A stretch of 64,000 nucleotides of DNA from Agrobacterium tumefaciens (GCF_009649785.1 NZ_WJOK01000008.1:1-64000), one strand, 5' to 3'; counted from the first letter of the stretch, positions 26,112 to 35,520 are shown. Numbers and translations are program-made. The notes: generated from the sequence alone by a model not told the origin.

Positions 26112-28426
26112 GACTGTCTCAAATGGGAAACCAGTCCCTGCATCGTTACCCGCAGGCCGTCAGGGTCAAAATTGACCTCGACACCGCCTGTACCCATCAG
26201 ACCAAGCTGGATGAGCTTCGATCCGAAACCTTTACCCGATGGAGCGGTCACCGGCGGGCCGTCCTGCTCCTTCCATTCCAGAACAAGCGCGTTCTCGCCG
26301 CCTGCATCTTCTATCGTCCATGAAATAACGACGGTTCCGGCATCAGAAGACCAGGCTCCATATTTCAAGGCGTTTGTGCCAAGCTCGTGCATCAGGAGAG
26401 CCAGCGACAGTGCAGTCCTGGGCCCGATTTCCATGTCGGTGCCCGATATGCGGTATCGCTCGGGAAGAGAAAGTTGGCGAAGCACGGAATCGATCACTGC
26501 CACCATGCGCGCCGACGACCAGTCCTGGTTCAGGAGAACCTCATGCGCATTGGAAAGCGCGCGCAATCTGCTCGTGAAGGCTTCGACAGGGGCTCTGTCG
26601 GTGACGGGGCGAAGCGTCTGTGTCGCAATCGCCTGAACCATGGCCATCGTGTTCTTGAGCCGGTGGCTGATCTCGTGATTGAGAACCTGCTGTTCCTGCT
26701 CGGCCCGAATCCTGGAGATCGCCTCACGCGTACGGTCCGCTATCGCACGCACAAAATCACGCTCCTCGGACGAGAATTCATGCGGCTTGTCGTAGTGTAC
26801 GAACATGACCCCCGCGAATGCACCTCTTTCGATGATTGGCACATTCACGAGGACGGAGATGCCTAATGAGTGTAGAAGCTCGGCTGAAGCGGAGGTTCTC
26901 GGATCTGTCGCCACATCGGGTATGATGACCGTCTCGCCGCGCTTCAAATCCTGGATGTAGGATCCGTAATTCCTGAAATGATGGAGCCCCGCGACGGTGA
27001 ACATTCCCTCCGCACACCAGTCGGGAAGCATCTGCACCGTCTCGGCGATAGGGTCAACGATGCCGTAGCCCGCCCGCGTCGCGCCTCTCAGACTCCGTGC
27101 CAAAATCTCGGCGGCGGCAAATGCCACTTCCGCAACAGTATCCAGCTCGCGGATCTTTTCGCCGAGTTCCAGGAATGCAAGCTGCCTGTCCTCCGACAGT
27201 TTTTGAGCGGTGGCGTTGCGTGCGACCTTGATATATCCCGGGACCTTGGGCGACGAATGGTTGGACATCGGCCGGATCGTGCCGTCCAAAAAGATGCTGG
27301 AGCCATCGGCAGCGAGGTGCCATCGGCGGTCGGGTGCAACCCCTTCGGACGTGGCTCTGCTCACTTCAGCCGCAGGAACGCCCGCTGCCCGGTCCTCCTC
27401 AGTAAAAATCGACTCAAACGGCCGTCCGAGCATCTCGGCTTCCGACCAGCCAAATGTCTCCTGCGCTCCACCGAACCAGCTTGTAATGCGCTGGTCTTCA
27501 TCGATCGTCATGATAATATAGTCTTTGGCGCCTTCGACGATCAGGCGAAGCTTCGTTTCGCTGTCGCGTAAAGCCTCCTGGGCTTGCATACGGTCAGTGA
27601 CTTCAACGAACATGATGACGAACGTATCTTCACCAGTGGCTTGAACATAGCCGTCAAACCACCGGTCCATCGATCCGATCTTGCGGGTGAAACGCTTGCT
27701 TTGTTGGGTCTCGACGGCCTCCACCACATCGGAAACCCACTCATTCTCGAATTCTGGAAAGAGTTCGCGCATGGTTCGACCAGGCACATCATCGCCTGGT
27801 AATCCAAGAAGAGTGCTCCATGCGGGATTGACCGTCTCGTACCGCCAATCGACAATCGTTCCGTCGACGTCACGGATCACCGAGCCTACGACGATGCCTT
27901 CCTCCAATTGCTGGAAAAGCGCACCCCAGCGCCGCTCGGAAAGGAAGGTCGCAATCTGGTTCGAGGCGACCCTTCCGATCTGGTTCAGTAACTGCAGCTC
28001 GCTTTCCGTCCATGTGCGTGGTTCGCCATCGATTGCTGCGAGCGCGCCGATCACCATGCCATCAGGGAGTGTTACAGGCACTCCCATGTAGGAGATCACG
28101 CCCAGATCGGTTATGGCCAGATTATTTCTAACGAGATCATGAACCGTCGCATCCCCGATAATCAAAGGCTGTCTGTCGCGAACCACATGCTGACAGAATG
28201 AATGCGTGAGTGGCGTTTCCGCTGCTTCAGCCCATTTGGGTGGCAACCCGACATGAGCGATGAAAACCTGCCGGTGCTCGTCCAGAATGGAGATCAAAGC
28301 CACTGGGCATTTCAGGCCGGTTTTGACGACCTCGATAATATCCTGGAATTCGGGTGGGCTCTGGACATCAAGCAGCCCAGAGTTTCGAACTGCGTCAATG
28401 CGTTCCGACGGTGAATTCAAGGTCAA
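26108..28426 (-). CDS. HWE-family sensor histidine kinase with GAF and PAS domains
   Basis: 772 residues: GAF (about 20-165), PAS (about 175-290), PAS (about 295-415), a second GAF (about 430-570), then an HWE kinase core. The phosphoacceptor His near 587 lies in ISHRLKNTMAMVQAIA, and the ATPase domain has MHELGTNALKYGA with the family Trp and Glu in LVLEWKE. No membrane segment, so it is a cytoplasmic sensor; the GAF and PAS ligands are unknown. The TTG start at 28426 is uncertain: a second TTG six bases on is better spaced from AAGGA. Part of a four-gene operon with the LOV kinase. Confidence 0.9.
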   Translation of the reverse strand: MTLNSPSERIDAVRNSGLLDVQSPPEFQDIIEVVKTGLKCPVALISILDEHRQVFIAHVGLPPKWAEAAETPLTHSFCQHVVRDRQPLIIGDATVHDLVRNNLAITDLGVISYMGVPVTLPDGMVIGALAAIDGEPRTWTESELQLLNQIGRVASNQIATFLSERRWGALFQQLEEGIVVGSVIRDVDGTIVDWRYETVNPAWSTLLGLPGDDVPGRTMRELFPEFENEWVSDVVEAVETQQSKRFTRKIGSMDRWFDGYVQATGEDTFVIMFVEVTDRMQAQEALRDSETKLRLIVEGAKDYIIMTIDEDQRITSWFGGAQETFGWSEAEMLGRPFESIFTEEDRAAGVPAAEVSRATSEGVAPDRRWHLAADGSSIFLDGTIRPMSNHSSPKVPGYIKVARNATAQKLSEDRQLAFLELGEKIRELDTVAEVAFAAAEILARSLRGATRAGYGIVDPIAETVQMLPDWCAEGMFTVAGLHHFRNYGSYIQDLKRGETVIIPDVATDPRTSASAELLHSLGISVLVNVPIIERGAFAGVMFVHYDKPHEFSSEERDFVRAIADRTREAISRIRAEQEQQVLNHEISHRLKNTMAMVQAIATQTLRPVTDRAPVEAFTSRLRALSNAHEVLLNQDWSSARMVAVIDSVLRQLSLPERYRISGTDMEIGPRTALSLALLMHELGTNALKYGAWSSDAGTVVISWTIEDAGGENALVLEWKEQDGPPVTAPSGKGFGSKLIQLGLMGTGGVEVNFDPDGLRVTMQGLVSHLRQS

Positions 28427-28453
28427 TCCTTATCCGCACAGGGGCGGCGTTGG

Positions 28454-28879
28454 TCAAGACGACAAGGCGGCAAGCAGTTTGGGCGAAACAACAAGGCTGG
28501 GAGGAGGGGTAGCGGAGCGCTCTGCGCCAATAACGATGCCTTCAATGAACTGCAAGGCATTTTGCAAACCGTTCATCGTGTAGGGTTTCTCGATCGCTCC
28601 AAGTGCGCCTGCAAAGTCCTCAGGTATTCTCTTCAGGTTACCCGAAACAAAAACATAGGGGATGGAGCTCGAGGAAAGATATCGGCCGACTTCTATGCCC
28701 GTTGGACCATCCAGCAATTGAATGTCTACAAATGCGAATTGCGGCAGTGCCTTATTGGCAAGCTCGATAGCTTCCTTGCTGTCGGCAGCGATCCCCACAA
28801 TCTCGTGTCCGGCATCTTCCACTTCGCTTTCAAGTTCCATCGCCAGCAGAGCTTCGTCCTCTACGATCAAGATTTTCAC
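28454..28879 (-). CDS. Single-domain response regulator paired with the LOV kinase
   Basis: 141 residues, a receiver domain with a ~25-residue tail and no DNA-binding domain. Acidic residues 7-9 (VEDEA), phosphoacceptor Asp52 in FVDIQLLDG, conserved Lys in AIEKPY. I chose the GTG at 28879, which follows AAGGATCTCCT; a longer reading to 28933 overlaps the upstream kinase gene and adds a non-conserved Cys-rich leader. It lies 11 bp after the LOV kinase gene and 27 bp before the HWE kinase gene. Confidence 0.9.
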   Translation of the reverse strand: MKILIVEDEALLAMELESEVEDAGHEIVGIAADSKEAIELANKALPQFAFVDIQLLDGPTGIEVGRYLSSSSIPYVFVSGNLKRIPEDFAGALGAIEKPYTMNGLQNALQFIEGIVIGAERSATPPPSLVVSPKLLAALSS

Positions 28880-28890
28880 AGGAGATCCTT

Positions 28891-30000
28891 TCAGTCTTTT
28901 ACAGAAAGCGTGACACGAACATCCGAGAGGCAACCTTCAACCGTCCGAACTATCGTAGCACGCAATTGTTTTACGCACGCTTCCAGCATCTTTTTGCTAA
29001 AGGCTGCTTCTTCCTTGTCCACTTCGCCCGGCGTGACGGTATCGGCAACCCTGACAAGGAAGTGGCCGTTGAGGCGCTTGACCTCCAGGTGCAATTGCCC
29101 GCCACGGTCCTTCAATCCTCTGCGAATGGCGTCGCCGATGAGTTCGTTGATGATCAACGCAAGGGGGGAGGCCTTGGTCGCCGGAACCACAACCTCGTGA
29201 AGATCGGTGGTGAGGATGATGTCGGTTCGCTTCAAGGCGCCGATCTTATCGAGCATCAATGTATTGGCAAAATCTGCGACATCGAAATGCCCTACATCTT
29301 CATCGTTCAGAAGCTTGCGCTGAACGGTGCTGAGTGCTTCGACCCTGTTCAGCACAGACATCAATGTCCGCTCCACAACATCGTTATCAGTCATCCGCGC
29401 CTGAAGCTTCACGATTGAGGCGATTGTCAGGAGGTTGTTTTTTACGCGATGATCAACTTCGTGGACGAGGGTTGTTTTTGCCCGCAATGCCTCAGTCAAA
29501 TCCGCCGTTCGCAGCGCCACCTCTCCCTCCGCGATGTGGCGGGCGCGAGCGAGTTCGGCTTCCTTGCTCTTGATATCGGTGAAGTCGAGTTGCGAGGCGA
29601 AAAAATAGATGACGGTTCCGGCAGCATCGCGAACAGGACTTACGAAGAGAGCATTCCAAAACTCTGATCCGTCCTTGCGATAATTAAGGATGTCGATCGC
29701 CAAATCCTGCTCGGCTGCGATTGCCTCACGCAGCTTCGTAACTGAGCCAGGATCCGTGTCTGGACCTTGGAGCAGACGACAATTTTGACCAACCAGCTCT
29801 TCGGCGGAATAGCCCGTCAATCTGCTGAAAGCAGCATTGCAGAAGATGATTGGATTGTCGTTGAGGAGTGGATTTGTGATGATCATGGGCATGCGGGTGG
29901 CCTTGAAGGCTGCCGCAAACGGATCTTCAGAAGCGTGGCCAGATACTAGACGCTCTCCAGCGTCTTGGGCATCCTGCCGGAGGAGATCATTATCTTTCAT
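28891..30000 (-). CDS. LOV-domain histidine kinase (putative blue-light sensor)
   Basis: 369 residues. The LOV domain spans about residues 25-130 and has the flavin-adduct motif GQNCRLLQ with Cys74, then ILNYRKDGSEFWN and the Gln-containing FFASQLD strand. These are the residues needed for FMN binding and photochemistry. A short coiled linker leads to a HisKA_2 core with phosphoacceptor His in VHEVDHRVKNNLLTIASI and a C-terminal HATPase region with IINELIGDAIRRG. The N box is weaker than usual. ATG 30000 follows CAGGACC; a longer reading to 30102 adds 34 unlikely residues. First gene of the signalling operon. Related in concept to the Brucella LOV-HK. Confidence 0.9.
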   Translation of the reverse strand: MKDNDLLRQDAQDAGERLVSGHASEDPFAAAFKATRMPMIITNPLLNDNPIIFCNAAFSRLTGYSAEELVGQNCRLLQGPDTDPGSVTKLREAIAAEQDLAIDILNYRKDGSEFWNALFVSPVRDAAGTVIYFFASQLDFTDIKSKEAELARARHIAEGEVALRTADLTEALRAKTTLVHEVDHRVKNNLLTIASIVKLQARMTDNDVVERTLMSVLNRVEALSTVQRKLLNDEDVGHFDVADFANTLMLDKIGALKRTDIILTTDLHEVVVPATKASPLALIINELIGDAIRRGLKDRGGQLHLEVKRLNGHFLVRVADTVTPGEVDKEEAAFSKKMLEACVKQLRATIVRTVEGCLSDVRVTLSVKD

Positions 30001-30175
30001 GCAAGGTCCTGAAGGTAACGGTCCCCTAAAATGTTTGAATGGGAATTTGGTTCCAACGACAAAGTGAATTATTCCTGTTTTACAGGGTAGGGGATCCACC
30101 ATCTTTTTGCATATTGTCCGTGAGCAGGTCTGTCGGCGTCCGATAGCCGAGAGATCGGCCTGATGACGTCAGTAG

Positions 30176-30207
30176 AACAAAAACGGGGCGACCAACTGGC
30201 CGCCCCG
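30176..30207 (-). terminator. Terminator of the NitT/TauT-type ABC operon
   Basis: On the minus strand CGGGGCGGCC and GGTCGCCCCG form a 10-bp stem with a 4-base loop, followed by TTTTTGTT. It lies 25 bp past the permease stop. Confidence 0.8.
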
Positions 30208-30232
30208 CTTGATGTGAGACTGGGTCGAAACC

Positions 30233-31009
30233 TCAAGCAGGCCGTTCTTCGCCCGCGTTCGGCCTCCAGGTGATCAGCTTTCTTTCGGCGACATCGAGAA
30301 TGAGATCGATGACGAGAACAAAAATGGCGAGAATGATGATACCGGCGAAAACGCCGACCGCGTCGAAGTTACCTTCAGAACGGGCGATCAGGTAACCGAG
30401 GCCTGCGGAAGACCCGAGATATTCGCCGATGATCGCGCCAACCACCGCAAATCCGACGGATGTGCGCAGCGACGACAGAATCCAGCTGGCTGCCGCCGGA
30501 AAATAAACATGACGCAAGAGATCAGAGCGCTTTGCACCGAGAATGCGCGTGTTGGAAAGCACGACGGGGTTCACTTCGCGAACACCTTGCATGGCGTTGA
30601 AGAACGTCACGAAGAAGACGAGGGTGACCGCAAGAGCGACCTTTGACCAGAGGCCAAGCCCCAGCCAAAGGACGAAAATTGGCGCGAGGACCACACGCGG
30701 GATGGCATTCACGGCCTTGATGAACGGATCCAACACACGGGCCACAAAGGGACTGAGGCCCAGCCAGACACCGGCGCCGACGCCGAGACCTGTACCGATG
30801 AGGTAACCGAGAACCGTTTCACTCAAGGTGATACCGACATGTTTGTAAAAGCCGGCATCGGCAACCCAGGTGGTGACCTGCTTAACGATGTCGATGGGTG
30901 CCGGGAAGAAGAAGCGGTCGATCGCCCCGGAGCTTACCCCGAGTTGCCACCCACCCAGGAGCACGACCAGAAGCACGATCTGGATGATGCGAACATTAAC
31001 GGCTTGCAT
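30233..31009 (-). CDS. ABC transporter permease, NitT/TauT/SsuC type
   Basis: 258 residues with six hydrophobic segments and a BPD_transp_1 domain. The coupling region with the EAA-like motif sits around LSNTRILGAKRSDLLRHVYFPAA. Family members import nitrate, taurine, sulfonates, thiamine precursors or aromatic acids. The gene overlaps the upstream ATPase gene by 14 bases and ends in a strong terminator, closing the operon that begins with the prpF-like gene. Confidence 0.9.
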   Translation of the reverse strand: MQAVNVRIIQIVLLVVLLGGWQLGVSSGAIDRFFFPAPIDIVKQVTTWVADAGFYKHVGITLSETVLGYLIGTGLGVGAGVWLGLSPFVARVLDPFIKAVNAIPRVVLAPIFVLWLGLGLWSKVALAVTLVFFVTFFNAMQGVREVNPVVLSNTRILGAKRSDLLRHVYFPAAASWILSSLRTSVGFAVVGAIIGEYLGSSAGLGYLIARSEGNFDAVGVFAGIIILAIFVLVIDLILDVAERKLITWRPNAGEERPA

Positions 31010-31817
31010 AGCTTTTCTCCACTTCGCCGCGCAAAGACGCCCATATATCGCGATATAGGGTCATGAATTTCGGATCGAGCTTGATTTCGGCCACGTTGCG
31101 GGGCCGTTCCAGATCAACCGGGAAGCTCTCGATAACCCGGCTCTTGGGGCCGGCCGCAAGGACGACAACCCGGTCCCCGAGTGCAATCGCCTCTTCGAGA
31201 TCGTGCGTGATCATGACCACTGCACGGCGATCCTCTTGCCACAATCTCAGGAGTTCATTCTGCATGACGTGGCGCGTGTGAATGTCGAGTGCGGAGAAGG
31301 GCTCGTCCATCAGGATAACCTTCGGCTCGGTTATAAGCGCCTGCGCCATCTGGACACGTTTGCGCTGTCCGCCTGAAAGTTGATGCGGAAAGCGCTCTTC
31401 AAACCCCTTCAGGCCAACTTTTTCCAGCCAGGCCAGAACTTTGGTACGGCGCTCATGTTCGGATACGCCGCGGAACAGCAGGCCAAGCTCGACATTCTGA
31501 TAGGCCGTTTTCCAGGGAAGCAGCGCATCCTGCTGGAAGAGATATCCAATGTTGTTCTGCACGCCCTGCACGGCCGAACCATCGATGGAGACCTTTCCCT
31601 GCGCCGGTTTCAGCAAGCCCGCGATGGCATTGAGAATGGTGGACTTGCCGCATCCGGTTGGGCCGACAATCGAGAGAAACTCACCATCTCCAACTTTCAG
31701 GTTCACATCCTGGACCGCAACGAACGCGCCAAAGGCCATTGTTACGTTCTCGATTGCCACCATTGGCTGAAGATTGAGTTCCGCCACGGGTTCTAACTTT
31801 CTAATTGGCAAAGACAT
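30996..31817 (-). CDS. ABC transporter ATP-binding protein, NitT/TauT type
   Basis: 273 residues: Walker A GPTGCGKST near residue 53, Q-loop in LFQQDALLPW, signature LSGGQRKRVQMAQAL, Walker B VILMDEPFSALD, H-loop in MITHDLEEA. Cytoplasmic energy-coupling subunit of the importer. It starts 9 bp after the substrate-binding protein gene and overlaps the permease gene. Confidence 0.92.
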   Translation of the reverse strand: MSLPIRKLEPVAELNLQPMVAIENVTMAFGAFVAVQDVNLKVGDGEFLSIVGPTGCGKSTILNAIAGLLKPAQGKVSIDGSAVQGVQNNIGYLFQQDALLPWKTAYQNVELGLLFRGVSEHERRTKVLAWLEKVGLKGFEERFPHQLSGGQRKRVQMAQALITEPKVILMDEPFSALDIHTRHVMQNELLRLWQEDRRAVVMITHDLEEAIALGDRVVVLAAGPKSRVIESFPVDLERPRNVAEIKLDPKFMTLYRDIWASLRGEVEKSYASR

Positions 31818-31826
31818 TGAAGACCC

Positions 31827-32828
31827 TCAGTTTACGCCCTTCGAAGCCGCAGCCTCGACGAACTTGTTGGTGTAGGTCGTGTTGAGATCGATCGTGGCCT
31901 TCGCGACTGCGTCGTTGAAGCTTTTCAAAACCGCCAACGGGGTTTCCAGATCGGCCTGGTTGAAGGTTCCATCTTCGGAGAAGATCGCCTTGGCGGCTTC
32001 GACGGCCTTGATGTAGGTCTGTTTGTCGCCGGACACGAAATCATCAGGAAGCTTTGCAACAATTTCCTCGGCCGAATGCTCCTTCATCCAATGCAGCGCC
32101 TTTACCGTGGCATTGGTAACCTTCTGGATCACCTCGGGATGTGCATCGATGTATTCCTGCGTCGCATACAAGACGGAGGTGGGGTAGATCCCGCCGTAGA
32201 CGTCCTTGGCGCCCTGATCGCTACGGGCATCGATCAAGATCTTGCCAAGACCACGCTCAACCACGATCGTCGCAGCCGGATCGTAATTGACCAACAGGTC
32301 AATCTTGCCCTGCTGCAGAGCGGCAACAGCAGCAGCGCCAGAGCCAACGCCGATGATGGCGATGTCGTTGTCGCTCAGATTGTGCTGCTTCATGTAATAA
32401 CGAATGAAGAAATCGGACGAAGACCCGGGCGAGGTGATCCCGACCTTTTTGCCCTTGATGGTTTCAGGTTTTGCCGGATCGAAGTCTGTATCGTTCTTTC
32501 CTGCGAGAACCAGCCCGGAATTGCGGGCAAGCTGAACGAAGCCAACCACGTGCTTGTTCTGGGACTGCATCTGGATCGTGTGATCGTAGAAACCGACGGC
32601 TACATCCGTGGACCCTGCGACGAGCGCCTGCAGGACTTTCGAACCGCCTTGGGCAAAGTTCTCGGTCGTCACCTCAAGGCCCTCGTCCTTGTAGAAGCCG
32701 AGGCTGGCCGCCACCGGAAAAGGCAGGTTGTTGAGGTTGTACGAACCAACACTCATTCTGACAGATTCTGCATTTGCCGACGCTGCCAGCGCACAGAGCG
32801 CCGCTGTTGCAAGCAAGTATTTACGCAT
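31827..32828 (-). CDS. ABC transporter substrate-binding protein, NMT1/THI5-like (NitT/TauT type)
   Basis: 333 residues with a Sec signal peptide (cleavage near ASANA, residue 20) and an NMT1-like type II binding fold (MSVGSYNLNNLPFPVAASLGFYKDEGLEV near the start; KKVGITSPGSSSDFFIRYY mid-protein). It delivers an unknown small organic anion. Its place behind a 4-oxalomesaconate-tautomerase-like gene points to an aromatic or tricarboxylic acid rather than nitrate or taurine (inference). Confidence 0.88.
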   Translation of the reverse strand: MRKYLLATAALCALAASANAESVRMSVGSYNLNNLPFPVAASLGFYKDEGLEVTTENFAQGGSKVLQALVAGSTDVAVGFYDHTIQMQSQNKHVVGFVQLARNSGLVLAGKNDTDFDPAKPETIKGKKVGITSPGSSSDFFIRYYMKQHNLSDNDIAIIGVGSGAAAVAALQQGKIDLLVNYDPAATIVVERGLGKILIDARSDQGAKDVYGGIYPTSVLYATQEYIDAHPEVIQKVTNATVKALHWMKEHSAEEIVAKLPDDFVSGDKQTYIKAVEAAKAIFSEDGTFNQADLETPLAVLKSFNDAVAKATIDLNTTYTNKFVEAAASKGVN

Positions 32829-32876
32829 GAGGGTCTCCTCCCAGTTTTGCTATGTTTTGAGCCAGTATGGCTTTGT

Positions 32877-33959
32877 CTAGGCTGCGTCTTCAATCGCAGC
32901 GTTTGGCTTGGCGAAGGCAAAGCCTTCGAAAAGTCTGCGGGCCGTTCTCACAAGCCCGGCTGTTATTGCTCCGTTCCGCATCTCAAGTTGCACGTCCAGC
33001 CGACCGGCGGGATGCTCGATGCAGATCTGGGTCGGAACAGATCGATTTCCCGCTTGTTCAAATGCCACGGAGCCTTCCGTGATCGCTGCGGTTGCTATGC
33101 CAACGGCGCCGGTCGTTGCCAGGGCAGGGTGGCACTCATTGGGCATGAAGTATCGGACAGACAGAGTGCCTCCCTTGCGGGCCGGCGCTACGATCACGGG
33201 TTTTGGTATGACCATATCCGTTACATCCCCCATCCCCATCAATTTGCCTGCCTGAATGCGAATGCGGGTCAATCGTTCGATGAGATCGCTATCGGAAGTC
33301 AGGGTCTGCGGATCTTCATATCCCGTGACGCCGAGGTCCGCTGCACGCATTAGGACCATCGGAATTGCGCAGTCTATCGCTGTCACATCTATTCCCTCAA
33401 CCGTGTCGACAGGGTTTCCGGTCGGCAACAGTTTTCCGGTTTTCGCACCCGCCGCATCCACGAAAGTCAGGGCGATCGGTGCAGCCAGACCCGGAACGCC
33501 GTCGATGGATGCGTCTCCGAGATAAATTACTTCGCGACCACGCGTCGGCACCTTTGCCTCGATCAATTTTCCGGTGTTCACGTTGTGGATGCGAACCACG
33601 GTATCGCTTCCCCGAGCCTCTACAAGTCCAGCTTCGATCGCAAAGGGACCGACCGCGGCCAGCATATTTCCGCAATTGGGCGAATAGTCGACATACTGCC
33701 TGTCGGTACGAACCTGTGCGAACAGATAGTCGATGTCTGCACCTTCGACGGTGGAAGGACCTATGATCGCCACTTTCGAGGTGACCGGATTGCCGCCTCC
33801 AATCCCGTCTATCTGCAGCGGATGACCGGAACCCATGATGGACAAAAGTGCCGCATCCCGTTCCGCTCGATTACGCGGAAGGTCAGACGCCAGGAAGAAC
33901 GGTCCACGAGATGTTCCGCCGCGCATCAGCACACAGGGTATCTTAAGCAGGTCGTTCAT
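32877..33959 (-). CDS. PrpF-family protein, 4-oxalomesaconate tautomerase-like
   Basis: 360 residues of the PrpF/GalD isomerase family (diaminopimelate-epimerase fold). The N-terminal MRGGTSRGPFFL and GIGGGNPVTSKVAII are family hallmarks, and the catalytic Cys-type region is SPNCGNMLAAVGPFA near residue 100. GalD converts the keto form of 4-oxalomesaconate to its enol in gallate breakdown; PrpF isomerises aconitate in the methylcitrate cycle. No other gallate or methylcitrate gene is in view. It is the first gene of the transporter operon and divergent from a LysR regulator. Confidence 0.85.
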   Translation of the reverse strand: MNDLLKIPCVLMRGGTSRGPFFLASDLPRNRAERDAALLSIMGSGHPLQIDGIGGGNPVTSKVAIIGPSTVEGADIDYLFAQVRTDRQYVDYSPNCGNMLAAVGPFAIEAGLVEARGSDTVVRIHNVNTGKLIEAKVPTRGREVIYLGDASIDGVPGLAAPIALTFVDAAGAKTGKLLPTGNPVDTVEGIDVTAIDCAIPMVLMRAADLGVTGYEDPQTLTSDSDLIERLTRIRIQAGKLMGMGDVTDMVIPKPVIVAPARKGGTLSVRYFMPNECHPALATTGAVGIATAAITEGSVAFEQAGNRSVPTQICIEHPAGRLDVQLEMRNGAITAGLVRTARRLFEGFAFAKPNAAIEDAA

Positions 33960-34003
33960 TTATCGCCTCAATCTTGCATTTGGTGGATCAATCCGCCTTG
34001 TTG

Positions 34004-34071
34004 TTGCAATATGAGCAAAAGAATCTAATCTGTTAAATGCAATGTTCGGAGGTATTATTGCAATATGAGCA
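34004..34071. promoter_or_regulatory. Direct repeat in the prpF-like/lysR divergent promoter
   Basis: TTGCAATATGAGCA occurs exactly at 34004-34017 and 34058-34071, 54 bp apart. The second copy covers the lysR start codon. The region separates a LysR-type gene from the operon it is likely to control, so the repeats may be regulator sites, or a small duplication of the gene start (inference). Confidence 0.5.
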
Positions 34072-34961
34072 TCAATTGCGAAATTCTGGATCTAAGAGCA
34101 TTTCAAGCAGTAGTTGAGCTTGAAAGTTTTCATAGGGCTGCCGACGCGTTGCATATTTCGCAACCGGCGCTTACCCGGCGCATCCAGAAACTGGAACAGG
34201 CCATTGGCGCGCCACTCCTGGAAAGGACCACACGCCACGTTGCCCCGACAGCGATGGGTCAGGAGGTAATGCCGCTTGTCCGGCGCATGCTGGAAGAGTT
34301 CGACGGATCGCTTTTTGCGATGAAAGATGGTGCACATCGGCGCGGCCTCATCACGATGGCCTGCGTTCCAACCGCAGCGTTTTATTTTCTACCCACCGTG
34401 ATCAAAACATTTAGCAAGCAATATCCGCATATTAGGCTGCGTATCAGAGACCTTACGGCAAACGAGGGGCTGCAGGCGGTTGCGCGGGGCGAGGTGGAGT
34501 TCGGGATAAACCTCATGGGTAATTCTGATCCAGACCTGGCATTCGAACCTCTTATCGATGACCCATTTGTGCTGGCGATGCGGAAAGACCACCCTCTGGC
34601 GGCTTTCGAAACGATCCAATGGAATCAACTGGAGCCTTACCCGCTGGTTGTCGTCGATCGCTCCAGCGGCAATAGAACGCTTCTGGATGGCGCACTCGCG
34701 CGGCACAATCTAAAGCTGAACTGGTTTTATGAGGTGACCCATCTCAATACCTCGCTTGGCCTGGTGGAGGCTGGGTTGGGGATTTCCGTGTTGCCGCGAC
34801 TGGCTACCCCACAGGATGACCATCCTTTCCTCGTCACGCGGCCGATCGTTAATCCCGTGGTCTCCCGAACCATCGGTATCGTGCAAAGAAGAAGCAGTGC
34901 CTTATCTCCCGCCGCGGAGAAATTCGTGGAAATGCTGTTGAAGACCTGGAAAACGCCTTAG
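34065..34961 (+). CDS. LysR-family transcriptional regulator
   Basis: 298 residues: N-terminal winged helix-turn-helix (LRAFQAVVELESFHRAADALHISQPALTRRIQ, near residues 8-40) and a LysR substrate-binding domain from about residue 90. Divergently oriented from the prpF-like/ABC operon, so it most likely activates that operon in response to its substrate. The ATG has GGAGG upstream at about 34048-34052. Confidence 0.92.
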   Translation: MSINCEILDLRAFQAVVELESFHRAADALHISQPALTRRIQKLEQAIGAPLLERTTRHVAPTAMGQEVMPLVRRMLEEFDGSLFAMKDGAHRRGLITMACVPTAAFYFLPTVIKTFSKQYPHIRLRIRDLTANEGLQAVARGEVEFGINLMGNSDPDLAFEPLIDDPFVLAMRKDHPLAAFETIQWNQLEPYPLVVVDRSSGNRTLLDGALARHNLKLNWFYEVTHLNTSLGLVEAGLGISVLPRLATPQDDHPFLVTRPIVNPVVSRTIGIVQRRSSALSPAAEKFVEMLLKTWKTP

Positions 34962-35520
34962 GGTTTGCAGCCGTTCATATCACCGTAAAGGGTTGGGTCT
35001 GACGCCACTCGGTGTAAGGTCGAGAAACGGGCGAGGGTGACGACGTCTTCTCAGAGATGGTTGCGTCGTCACGCCGCCTTACCGGCTCTTCTAATAGCGG
35101 ACCGCCTTGGCGTTCTGGGTCATAGATATGGGTTTTACTGTTGCCATTTTCGCTGTTGAAGGAAACGGCGATGTGCACCGCGCCGATTGACGTCAGCAAG
35201 CTCAATACTGATCAACCGCACAATGTGGATGTGGTTGAAGATCATAGCCTGCTTATCGACTGACAAGGCATACTCGCAGCAAGAGCGACCTCCATCAGTA
35301 TCGCTTGAGGCAATAATGTGAGGCGGAAATTGAGTGGTGTTTTGTCTAGAGCGAAAGGATTCGTTACGCTTCGACTCAGCGCGATAACGCGACAACCAGA
35401 TAAGGTTCAAAACGAGTTCTGAAGGTTGCCTAAAGAGTCATTTGGACTGAAAACGCAAGACATTTAAACCAGAAAAAGTTCCATAATCTATCTTATGCGA
35501 TTATCGTATGTAGCGGCTAT
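34962..35520. other. 559-bp stretch without a recognised gene
   Basis: Short minus-strand frames exist (for example 34975-35205, starting with TTG, and an overlapping one to 35410) but show no recognisable domain or ribosome site. Composition is more AT-rich toward the right end, and an insertion-sequence remnant begins at its edge. It may be a relic of earlier insertions. Confidence 0.4.

Noticed and set aside
34975..35410. Overlapping small minus-strand frames after lysR
   Set aside because: TTG start, no ribosome site, no domain; too weak to call genes.
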